Origin: Kwoniella bestiolae CBS 10118
Taxonomy: Eukaryota > Basidiomycota > Tremellomycetes > Tremellales > Cryptococcaceae
Direction: 5' to 3'
DNA length: 64,000 nucleotides
Assembly: GCF_000512585.2 (NCBI RefSeq)
Contig: NC_089244.1
Span: 1,116,001-1,180,000, forward strand
Shown: in pieces, positions 12,201 through 22,624 of the stretch
How positions within the stretch are numbered: the first letter of the stretch is position 1
How the letters are laid out: each line of letters begins with the position of its first letter
Translations under genes and position numbers: made by a program
Notes under the pieces: model-generated
Databases searched by the model: none
The model's input: the letters and a program-made list of their open reading frames with translations, nothing else
Told to the model about the DNA's origin: nothing

Positions 12201-12270
12201 TAAGCTTGAGAATGCTATTAAGGCGACCCTGGAGGCGAATGGTGAAGAAGAGGAAGAAGAGGAGGATTAG
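9250..12270 (+). CDS. CDC27: Anaphase-promoting complex subunit 3 (CDC27/nuc2)
   Basis: TPR scaffold of the APC/C ubiquitin ligase; binds the C-terminal IR tails of activators Cdc20/Cdh1 in mitosis and G1. Exons 9250-9649, 9716-9880, 9942-10203, 10275-10995, 11120-11481, 11614-11731, 11808-11936, 12058-12270 give 789 residues. The N-terminal TPRs contain YSALHLVRDTAG and CYGCAIIVAKCCQKLGRY. AFTGLCDIG follows, then a Ser/Pro-rich disordered linker (residues about 200-480, NWDTPSAMGD in it). The C-terminal TPR superhelix includes WISTGNCFSLQKDHEEAM, RCFKRATQVDPSNAYAWTL, HFRRAVEINPTN and FFLLGKCYLRK. An acidic tail ends the protein. Length and domain order match fungal CDC27. Confidence 0.93.
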
Positions 12271-12735
12271 TAGGAGGGATGAAGGAGCAATGCGTGCTTG
12301 TTGTGCTTGTGCTTGTGCTTTTGCACAATTTCTCCGGTCAAGGCATATACTGCCATTGAGAGGAATAGGGGAAGGAGATTTTGATCCTTGGAAATTACTC
12401 ATGTAGCATGTATTTTGCTTTGGTATTTTATACTGACGCCATGATCGGAGACGACGATGGACATTGTAGGCAGGTATAAGCGGGGGGTCGTACTGACAGA
12501 GATCAAAGGGACTTCAACGCTAGGCAAGAGGTATATTACCTTTGCTGAAACTAACAAAGGAGGTTACTGGTGTATCAAAGCACGCCTTCCTTGACAATAC
12601 CATCTGAACCGCTCGCGCTATCACAGTACACATACACTATTTATTTGTATTTCTCTATTTACCAATATCTACTGTACCGAACTGTCATCGTCGTTATCTC
12701 AATAGGATATAAGAGCTGAAAGAGAGATATACGAA
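12271..12735. other. Intergenic: CDC27 3' end and KOG1 5' region
   Basis: 465 bp between two plus-strand genes. A run of TGTGCTTG/TTGTGCTTG repeats (12298-12322) follows the CDC27 stop. No RNA gene is seen. Confidence 0.5.
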
Positions 12736-15700
12736 ATGTCGCACCACCAACGAAACATCTCATTAACCGCCCAACCGCATCCCCAAGCACAGGGATATCC
12801 AAACCAATCAATGAGGAGTGATAGATCGCTTGTTTCCTCCGGATGGATAACCACCAACGCATCTTCATGGGCCAGTACGAGGGGATTGTCAGGGACGATC
12901 GGGCCTGATAGGCCGCCCTTGGCCTGGGTGGGGGTACGACATCAGGTAAGGGAGGAGGGGGAGATCAGAGGGGTGGGAGGGGTAGTGGGGGAGGATGAAA
13001 CGAGGTCTGGTGGTGGTGAGTTGGTCTTGTCTTTCTGGTACTTCCCCTTTTCATTGGATCTTGAGGGTACAGTCCTCTTAAGGAGTGTATGCTGATCTTT
13101 GCGTTTGTTTTTTTGATGGTGATGTGCTTCTTAGCGGGCCACTGTAGCCAAGCTGTTTTGATCACTTGTCTGCATCTCTCTCATGAGATGGGTCTACGGG
13201 ATGTGGGGCAATATGCCTGGACTACACCGATGATTAAGGATCCTATGGGGAGTATGATGAAGATTATGAAGCGTGGGTGATTAGACTCATCTTCATTTGA
13301 CACTACCACTTTTCATCCTTGGGATGCGAGCTGATTCCACACATATTATACAGAATACTCCCAACAGGTCAGAGGATTATCTAAACATTCCACCTTAGAC
13401 TGCAGAACTGTGAGTACTCTCAGCATTATACTAAACCTATTTTCCCACCTCGCAGTGACATGATAATTGACAGACTGCGATTCCGTATCAAGGCACCCGA
13501 CCCATCAAAGCTCGTGATCCAGCATCATCTCCAACGAGCCCGTCAACAAGCCGCACAAAATAACTATGTCGCGGTCATATACAATGGACATGGGATTCAA
13601 GAACCGCCGACGGAGCAGGGGGAACTGTGGTGCTATGATAGAGGGTTTGATGAGTGTTTGCAGAATGGTGGAGGGCCGAGCGAGTGCGTGATATCTCCTC
13701 ATCTATATCATATAATGTTTCAATCCCAATTCATCCTGCCATGTTCCCTCGTATCCATAACACCATGCTGATTGACAATCGCATACCGCAGATACATCCC
13801 CATCATGCTCTTCGACGTCCTCGCCTGGGCAGGTTCCTCAACATGCTACGTATGGGACGTGTCCTTCTCCGGCCGCTTCATCAAGGCCGCACAGATCGAA
13901 GCTGAAGAAATAGACAATCAATATAAATCTGCCGCTGCCCAAAATCCGCAGATCGCAGAGATCCATCCAGCGGTTTACGCAAGACGTCAAATCCACTTTG
14001 CAAGTTGTGGACCTAACCAGACTATCCCTCGGATCAATGGGATGCCAGACGATCTATTCACTGCGTGTTTGACTAATCCATTGAGAATCGCGCTGCTGTA
14101 TCATAATCTCCAGACTTTTCCACTCACCAAGGGCGACGGGTCGAGTTATATTCCCAAACATTCCGAATATATGGTACTTCTATGGGAAAATATGAGTATC
14201 ACCCTGAAAGATAGATTATCTTACGAATTACTAAGTATCATACATACCATCGCGTGGCAGACCCTCAATGGCATGGAGTATCAAAAGTTATTTGGCAAAT
14301 CGGGCGATCTGGTCAATAATCTCTCGTCGGGGTTCATACTTTCTCAGAGGGTGTTAAGCTCTTACAGGGTCAATCCGGAGAGTATCCCGACTATACCGAG
14401 TTCAACTGGACATACACTCTGGACCACCTGGGATCTGATACTGGATAATCTGTTTGAGCAATTACCGAAGTATTTCGATGAAGGGAATATCGACCATTCA
14501 TGGGGAAAAAACCTCAAATTGGTTTCATTCATGCAAGATCAACTGGAATCGATAACCACAGCTACTACCACTACCTACATCAACGTTGATGACTCCACTG
14601 AAAATGGCAGTGGAACATGGATGACCCCCTCGTTATCTAGATTACCTATCATCTGCGCCGCAGCTATGACCAAGCAATTCCGGCATCAGGCATGTCAAGC
14701 CTTAGACTCATGTTTGCGGGTACTCGACATCAGGGGATTATCACATGCTGTCCAGGGAGGGGCGTTGGACGTAGCTGCCAAGTTGCTCGCTCAGGAAGAT
14801 CCGGAAATCAAGAATGCACTGATATCTATATGGTCCTCTCTCGTCCGATACGATACCGCGGTCCTTGCTCTCGCCAGGGAAGGTCTCACCTCTGAACGAC
14901 TCACCGACGTCCCCTCCGTGAAGTTCTTCCTGGATGCAATGAAAGAGAACCTAGTCAAGGATGTAGTAGAGGAGAATATACTAGAAGAAGAAGAAAGGAT
15001 AAGTCTGATTATCCAAACCGCCGCTGTACTCAGCACTATAGCGAATTTCGTTAGTGGTCGACAAGCGCCGAGGTTCGTACTCAAAACATTATCGATGTCG
15101 GGTATAATGTTAAAAGCGGATAGAGAGCTGATGAAGCAGTGGGGCGCACTGTTGATTGCTGAAGTGCTGGGAAGTCTTGATCAACCGAACGAACAAGTAG
15201 ATCTTGGACAGGATAGGGGGCTGATCGAGGGGTTGAAAGGCGATTTGATACAGATGGTAGGGTCGGGGATGGTCGAGACGAGGGCAACGGCCATATACGC
15301 TTTGGCTAGGTGGATACCTTCCTCTGAACGAGGGAAGGAGAGGGAGAGGTTGGAAGCAGAGTTGAAACCTTCTTTAGAGATTGTTGAGATCCTACTGAAG
15401 CATTCAGACGACGAAGGTTCACCATTAGTACGAAGAGAACTAGCCAGGCTGTTCATTAGGATTGTGGAAGTGGCAGATGGATATAGGGATCTGGCAATTT
15501 GGATTTCTATCTTGCAGAGCGGGCTGAAGGTGGTCGAGAGTCTGAAGGAGGAGGTCGAACAGGCCATCGTGGATGTGGGAAGGGATTTGGGGATAACGGA
15601 AGATCAGTTGGGGATGATGAAGGTTTTGCAGAGGGTTTACGAAGCTACTAAACGGTTTGGAGATGATCCTGATTTACAGGTTCAGAAGATTGTTAGTCGC

Positions 15701-17962
15701 CCTTTGGAGGGGATTATGAAAAGTCTCTGTAAGAAAGGAGATAAGGAGGACGAAAAGTGGAAGGTTGTCTCGAAGTTGGTGCTGGGAAACGAAGAGTCCG
15801 GTTCACAGTGGACTGAAGACCTCCTGAGAACAGCCATGAGCGCTAACGATCGTATCCTGGAGAAATGGAGAAGGTTCGATCGTGCCAAAGGGGACATGCC
15901 AGAACGGAAGGATCAAGACAAGATTAGATTAGAAAAGAAATTGAATAACGAGTTATTCGATAGGACTAAGCTGGTCCTGCAGTCTTACCTGGCAGTGAGT
16001 CGAGAGATACATTTCCATCTTCATGTACACTGTAAGTTAAGACGAATGCTGATGAGCGATCCTGCTCCTGTGTTTAGGCGGGAAGAAGGCCCGACCCGAT
16101 GCCTGATAAAGTCATGACCTCGCAGGGTGGCAGCTCGCGAGAGAGGACATGGACGATGAGACATCGAGTCCTAGAAGACAGCTTGGTCGTGGCGGAACAG
16201 CAGGGTGAGCCAGGACCACCATCGGTTGCGAGTGATGTCTTTACCATTGACGTGTCACGCAGTCGGTCTACCGTGGAAATGGGCCATCAAAGATATCTCG
16301 ACGCCCGACCCATGGACGAACATGACTTTCCATTCTTTTCACAGTACCGTCATGTCGTGTAATAGGAGTCATGACCTGTTGTGAGTTGATCTCATCATTC
16401 ATACTTGACCTGTAGTATCGTGGGAATGAAGCAGCAAATCTTGAAGTGCTGATGGCTCTCAGACTATGGGACTGGTCAACATCCCGTAAGACCGGTCATG
16501 TGCATCTCAACCTACCTCAAAGCTCAGCTATAACCTCCGCAAGGTTCGTCAATGAACTGCACGAGCAAATTGTCATCTTAGCCGAGATCAGTAGGTCCCA
16601 TCCTCTCCCACTCCCCTCAGCCACGCCTCATGGATCCATGGCCAAGTAACATGTCATATTGGACGATATGCTGATATGTTTGCTCAATTCTTAGCCAACG
16701 GAGATGTCCACATCCTAGCTGGACCTCAAGACCCATCCATGATCAAGCCCATCTCGAACTTCCGAGCACTGGACCTAACTTCGTCTAGAATCAACACCGA
16801 CGTGGAATACCCCAGACGACTGATCACTACTTGGTATAGGTCTAGTGGATTACTGTGCGTTGGGGGGTATAGCGATAAGATAAATGTGTGGGATTGTCCC
16901 GCTGAGAGATGTGTTCAGGTGAGGGAGTCGATCTATTTTCTCCTGCGTGGCCTAACTTGCCACAGAGAACCAACAATCCATGATTATGAGAATTCTCGTC
17001 CATCGACAGTATTAGCAATCTCATTGACGAAAAACGTACTGACTGGATCTCCTAATTGATAGTCCCTAGAAACCGAATCGACCGTACCGATTACAACTCT
17101 AATTACCGAGCCTGTATCGGGTAATCTGATCTTCGCAGGTTTGTCCAACGGACAAATAAAGCTGTACGATCTGCGTCAGTCCAGGAAGAAAGCCCTAATC
17201 TCGTGGCGGGGTGATTGCTTCAACGCATCATCTCAATCTGAAGGTGCGAGTGATATTGGGAAGTCGACCAGCACGGACAAAGCGATGTTGAAAATTGGGG
17301 TCGTCTTGGGCGAAAGCAAGAATATTTCGTCTGCTTGGTAAGCTATCAGCCCCCATTTCTCCTATAGTTCTGACTTTCGTCTTGTAGTCTGATTTGAGAG
17401 TCAACTACACCTCCGAAAACCCTCCATTTTCAGCCAAGGATGGATGACGAAAGCCGTACTATCTTGCTAACTGCTGTTTGATGGTAGTGCAAACGGCATG
17501 ATCAACACCTACGATCTCCGCGCCCTATCTTCCCCCATCCAATCCATCCTATCTCACCCAAATGGTATATCCTACGCTTCCTTCCAAGCTCATTCAGGCT
17601 TACTTTCAACCATATCCAACCTCCACCCTCCAGCCATTAATCCGAACTCAGAGATAGTAACAGACCTATCAAACCTAACCCTCTCCAGTGGTAGACCCTC
17701 CGCAACATTCTCCCTACACCGAACATCCCTCGGCTCCCTCACCTCCGTAACCTCCGAACTCATCTCTTTCGGCGCTCAATCCCCAGAAACGCTCAATAGC
17801 AAGTACTATAGACCATATACTGTTATTCATCCGCTGCGCCCATTCCTCGGTATAGGGTTTGGACATACCTATTCTCTGAGGGGGTGCGGAGTGGGGAAAG
17901 GGGATGATACCGATTCGGGGAGTTATAGTTTTATTAGAGCTCAGGCTACGAATATGATCTGA
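12736..17962 (+). CDS. KOG1: Raptor/KOG1, TORC1 scaffold subunit
   Basis: Recruits substrates to TOR complex 1, which controls growth by nutrient state at the vacuole surface. Exons 12736-13015, 13135-13276, 13399-13683, 13792-15994, 16078-16204, 16263-16380, 16463-16590, 16695-16918, 17063-17337, 17488-17962 give 1418 residues. The raptor N-terminal caspase-like (RNC) domain shows AVLITCLHLS, KRGLQNCEYSQ, KAPDPSKL, VAVIYNGHGIQEP and EYIPIMLFDVLAW. HEAT-like helices follow (LSSGFILSQRVLSSYRVNPE to GYRDLAIW). The C-terminal WD40 propeller includes LLLLWDWS, TNGDVHILAG, KINVWD, FAGLSNGQIKLYDLR and CANGMINTYDLR. Exon 3 was fixed by LQNCEYSQ, since another acceptor leaves no open phase. The first intron is the least certain. 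Confidence 0.9.
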
Positions 17963-18458
17963 TTTTGGGGGTGGGTGGCTGTATGGTGGTTTCGAGACAT
18001 TGTATTTTCTGAGTGCTATGTATGAATTGTGTGAGATGATGTATATTTTTGAGTATATACGGATGTTTTTGACTCTTGTTGTTAAAGTCTCATAGTGATG
18101 GGATTTCAGCGAAAACTTGTCTCGCTGTGTGGAGAGAATATTCTTTGACGCTTTACAACGTTGATATCAAAGAAAAATGCATTTATGCGATTCAGACGTA
18201 CAATCACTGGTATGAATAGGTGACAAAATATACAAAGGGGGAAGGGGAAAGGAATAAGGCAGATTGAACATGAATAGGAGGTGCGTATGAGAGAATAATG
18301 CACGTGATAAGAGGGACCATGATGCAGACGATCCTGACCACAGTGTGTCGATGAGGACTTTTGAAAAACCCTCGACAAATATAATAGCAGGATTGCCGAT
18401 TGTCTGGAAGATCGGGTCTACAAGATACGGTGGTCTTGGCGTCTTGATAGTGTATCAT
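17963..18458. other. Convergent intergenic, KOG1 / LisH-CTLH gene
   Basis: 496 bp holding the two 3' UTRs of convergent genes. It is AT-rich after the KOG1 stop. No gene seen. Confidence 0.55.
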
Positions 18459-20439
18459 CTACCACGTCGAATTTACGAATTCATGTAGATTAAACGGTCG
18501 TCCATTGGATTGCTTGAAGTACTAAGCGATAAATACATGGAACGTCAGCATATTAGAAAAAATTGAGTTATATAAATCGTAAGCGTCCCTCGGGGTGAAT
18601 TAGATATCTTGATAAGAGCAAAGATATGGAGGTGAAGCCCCCATATGGATTGACCGAACAATCGACGAGACAGATAGGGTTCGTCTATAACTTACCTCTT
18701 CCAAATGCTCTTTCCCTTTCTCCCCGCCCTGACTGCCCAATCCATCAGTCATTGAAATAGGCTTCGGGTCGATGCCATGATCGTTCATCAGTTTATAAAG
18801 CACTGTCGTACGTCTTGCGAAGGTCTCTAATGCGGATTGGGTGGGTTTGTTCTGTGATTCTGAGGTAGAACGAGTCAGCACGTCAGATGGATGATTCACG
18901 GGGATTGAAGGACAGCCTAATATACATCAACGCATGAAGCAGAGATCCCATTAAGGAGGAGGGGGCACCATCTCTTGTTTGTGCCTCTTGTCTGCGCCTT
19001 TTGCTGGAACTGTTTTCTAATTTTCTTGGGATATCCACAGTGGCGCATCAAAGTAGAAAAGAGAAAGAAGAGAAACCAAAGAAGGAGAGCTAAATCGATC
19101 AGAAGAGAAAGACATCCTCGTCGATACAGAAATACACCCACTCAGTATAGCCCCATTAACCATCTCGCTCAATCTGATCCTCCTCTCCTGATCCAAAAAC
19201 CCACTCAAAATACTAGTCTCAGGATTCGAATAAGCAAACAAAGCTCCAGCATCGTTAATCTCTTTCAAGAATATCGCACGTATCTCGGGTGGTAGCCTTT
19301 TCGCCTCGGCATGTAATCCCTGAGCAGCAATGAGGGCGTTGGTGAGATTCGTACTGCCGCTTCCTGTTGATCCGCTGCCATTCAGTGAACCTATGGAGGA
19401 AGATGGAGATGACGGTGTAGAGGGGTTGAGTTGACGGAAATGTTCGATGAATTCTTGGAATTGGAGATTGAGCTTGATGTGTGCTGGGTCGGTCGAGTTT
19501 GGGAGGACTGGTATGGCGTGGTTTGGGGGTTGATATGTTGGTCTGCTAGAGGAGGGGAGGGAATGGGAATGGCCGTTGGATATTTGTGGGAGGGTTTCGT
19601 CGAGAACGGAGGGGAAGTGGGTGTTGAGTAGGTGTACGGATTTTGGGATGGAGCCGTTCAGGATGTGATTTAGGATTTCTGCGTTACACGTTGTTGGGAG
19701 TATCAGTCGGTATACCTTATCGTTCGAAATCAGAACTAAGGGTGGCGATTGAGCAGACGAGAATAGGGATTGATCGTATATCAGATAGACATGATAATAC
19801 GAGTTTTTATCCAAAAGAGTATCGAACAGATCATGAAACGATGTGTGAAGCGATGTGAGAGATAAATTACGAGCACGAACGGCTGGGGTATGGATCACAA
19901 TATTGGACGACTCAACTCACCTCGCCTCCTCTCAATCCCCTCCAAATCCCCCTCCCCAAACCTCACCCTCCTCTTTTTCTTCTCAGGCGACTTGCCAGCT
20001 TTTCTATCCGACACACCTAGTCCAGCCTCGACTCTCGCATCATCATCGTCTTCATCATCCTGATCAATATCCATACTATCCTCTCCTTCTCCATCGCCAT
20101 CGTCTACATTCCCATCACCGTTCTCTGGTATCTCACCGTCATTCTCCCCTTTCGTCTGGGATTGAGTCTGCGCTAAGATTCGGGCTGTAGAGGCGTATGC
20201 GGAGGTTTCGACGTAGTTTAGGATTATGTCGTGCTACCCATACTCAGAGGATCAGTAAGATACTCAGGAAGTGAGGGATGATCTAGGGATATTCGACAGT
20301 GCGGTTGTGCGGTGACGATAGACCGTGGAGGATCGGGCACACGGAAGGTGCTGAGTTGGTGGAGTTTGAGGATAAGCCGACTTACCAGCGAGTACATCTC
20401 GAGCGACGAGGAGGACGAAGAGGAAGAACTGCCATTCAT
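18459..20439 (-). CDS. LisH-CTLH-CRA (RanBPM/GID-type) protein without SPRY
   Basis: Member of the LisH/CTLH/CRA families found in GID/CTLH E3 ligase scaffolds and RanBPM; exact orthology is uncertain. Exons (minus): 20439-20386, 20233-19921, 19678-19142, 18859-18696, 18521-18459, giving 376 residues. LisH: MYSLHDIILNYVETSAYAS (about residues 15-33). An acidic stretch with DEDDDDAR and KKKRR follows. CTLH: GIERRRGEILNHILNG, then SVHLLNTHFPSVL. CRA: LQFQEFIEHFRQL, EINDAGALFAYSNPETS and RIRLSEMVNGAIL. The tail QSALETFARRTTVLYKLMN resembles RanBPM. No SPRY domain precedes LisH. The last exon (20 codons) rests on a good branch point and acceptor but is the weakest part; otherwise the frame ends near 18600. 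Confidence 0.75.
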
Positions 20440-21072
20440 CTTGATAGTGATCGGAGATGATCAGTCAGCTTGAGATTGCGTTGGTAGGACACGGTGATAT
20501 GAAGTAGGCTGTTCGTAGCTGGTAAATGGCTGTAATTGAGTGATTGTGCAGTGACTTGCTGAAGATGCTATAGTAATGATAGTGAATATGAGAGATGTGT
20601 TGGAGATGTAAATGGTCGATGATGTGCTGAATGTGCTCTCTCTGTATTGTAGTAGCCTCTTATCGGTGGACGTAACCGGTTAACTCTGTCTAACTCTGGT
20701 GCAATCGCGTGAGGCTACCTCTCAACTCACATGCCGTAAGTAGCATTCACACCCTCCACATCATACGTCCACTCTGCATAGGATGAGGACGGGGGTAGAT
20801 TTCTCCCCACCTTGCTTGGGAACGGCTCAATACTCCAATCATGTGAGATTTGCACCTCTCACAGTTTTGGGCAAAATACCTCGTACATTCATGAATTATA
20901 ACACATAAGACAATCATATATGAACAGAAACAATGACCATATAATAAACGAAGATGAATATGAAGAAAGTCCGTAAAATCAAATTAGCTACCTTCCCCCT
21001 CCCCTCATCCTCCTCATCATCCTTATTTTAACCTATGTCCGTGCTGCCAACGCTCAAAGCGTGATCTCCAAT
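20440..21072. other. Intergenic, LisH-CTLH promoter side and Kre9-like 3' side
   Basis: 633 bp between two minus-strand genes. No convincing open frame, RNA gene or repeat. Confidence 0.55.
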
Positions 21073-22026
21073 CTAGAGTAAAGTGAAACCTCCTCCAAGT
21101 ACCCCCAGAGCCCCAATCAACCCCTTCGCAACCTCTAACTTGAACCCAGCAGAGTTGGATCCACTAGCAGAAGCGCTGGCCGCACTAGAGGTAGCAGACC
21201 CGGTGGCAGAGCCTGAACCAGAGGGTGAGGGAGAGCCCGAAGCTCCAGGAGCGGGAGTCTGGGGTGGGTAGGTGGATCCTTCAGCTTTGATTTCGAAGGT
21301 CTCGGATCTGGCGTAGATGTCTACATTCCACGTAGGATCAGGATCAGCTTATGCCTGGTGCAGCAATCTTGTTTACTACGGACGATATAGAGAGCTGAGG
21401 GGAGATGTAACGTACCGGATGAGTTGAGGGGGTTGGTAAGTAGGATGGTATATCCTCCTGAGGGGGTGATACCTCCTCTGTTCACGTCGTTACAGATCAG
21501 CTGATGCCTCCCTAGGCGAGGGAAAGGGAGTAGAGGGGAAAGCTCACGGGTTGATGGTTTTACTTCTGTCGTATGCGTATGTTACAGAAGTCAAAGCGAG
21601 TAGGGAGGTCTACAGTAGTAAATACAAGGTATCAGCAAATGTCCAGTGATACATATACAGTACATCCTCTTCGATGGACATGTGTCTACCCCTTGAGGTA
21701 TTGCATGGGCAGAGATAGAATGAAGAGCACCCACAAGAACATTGGTATCAGGATTACTAAGAAACACCGAGAACTGATCGGGGGACGACCCCTCCCATGC
21801 GAGGGTGTTGAGACTGTTTGCGACCCCTGTACACCCACGACCATGATTCAGCTGAGTTTCAAATAGCTATGTAGCGAGTACCAGCTGGTCTGAAAAAGGG
21901 AACGGGAGAGGAAGGGGAGGACATACACCAGTGATCTGCTCGTGGTTCTGTGACTGTCAATTGAGCTGAGACTGCTCCCAAGCCTACCAAGAGGGCTGAG
22001 AGGGTAAGTGAGGGTGAGAATTTCAT
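21073..22026 (-). CDS. Kre9/Knh1-like GPI-anchored Ser-rich protein
   Basis: Small secreted cell-surface protein of the Ser/Thr-rich GPI family with a Kre9/Knh1-like N-terminal domain, associated with cell wall beta-glucan assembly. Exons (minus): 22026-21927, 21826-21735, 21609-21548, 21477-21416, 21320-21073, giving 187 residues. Signal peptide: residues 1-21, MKFSPSLTLSALLVGLGAVSA. Domain: LTVTEPRADHWWVANSLNTL, FSVFLSNPDTNVL, GGYTILLTNPLNSSDIYA and SETFEI. A Gly/Ser/Ala stretch leads to a C-terminal hydrophobic tail (GLIGALGVLGGGFTLL) typical of a GPI signal. Exon 1 was ended at TGGT|gtatgt to give DHWWVA. The alternative end of exon 2 at GGG|gtagac would add 12 residues, and the shorter form fits the family better. 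Confidence 0.8.
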
Positions 22027-22624
22027 CGTAATGGGTGGTTGTGGTGGTATAGGGTGAGAGTTTTAATGAGTGTGAGTGGTGATTATAGTAATTCACTGAT
22101 GGTCAAGTGGAGTCAACTCGATCTTTGATGAGGATAGAGGGGGGGTAATATGAAATATCAAAGATGGAAGATTGACCAGATGAAAGGAGGGAGAGGGATA
22201 GGAAGCTGAAAGATGAGTTTAGTCAACATTGACCATTATAACTTGCATGCATTGTACGCATTGTCCGCTTGCCTATATGAGTGTACTACTCGTAAGTATC
22301 CTGTGGGAAAGGATCCACACAAAAGTGAAACACGTACTACAGTATATCAAAGGTGGTCCAAACTCATACCCGCACAGCCTCCTCTCTTTTTCTCTCTTCC
22401 CTTGGCATTGTCACTCAATCATCCCATCCCATCCCATCCTGTGGCATACAAAGTCAAAGTGGCCAATCTTTCAAACTGTGATACAGCATATCATGCATGA
22501 TATGATACAATACAATGCAATAGCACAGATTATACTACACTGGGTGATCAGATGAATGGATAATACAATATCATACAACGCAGATGAATAAGATCTCCCA
22601 TCATCCTCCACCGGGCAAACCCAA
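22027..22624. other. Intergenic: Kre9-like promoter and SMG6-like 3' region
   Basis: 598 bp. Contains a CATCC pentamer run (22421-22440) and an 18-bp perfect palindrome at 22487-22504, listed separately. No gene seen. Confidence 0.5.
22487..22504. repeat. 18-bp perfect palindrome
   Basis: CATATCATGCATGATATG reads the same on both strands. It lies about 120 bp downstream of the SMG6-like stop and about 460 bp upstream of the Kre9-like ATG. It could be a dimeric factor site or chance in AT-rich DNA. Confidence 0.7.

Noticed and set aside
13335..13460. Possible broken frame or extra intron in raptor exon 3
   Set aside because: Using the acceptor at 13363 leaves no phase-compatible continuation. 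The acceptor at 13397-13398 gives one open exon with GLQNCEYSQ, which matches raptor LQNQYE.
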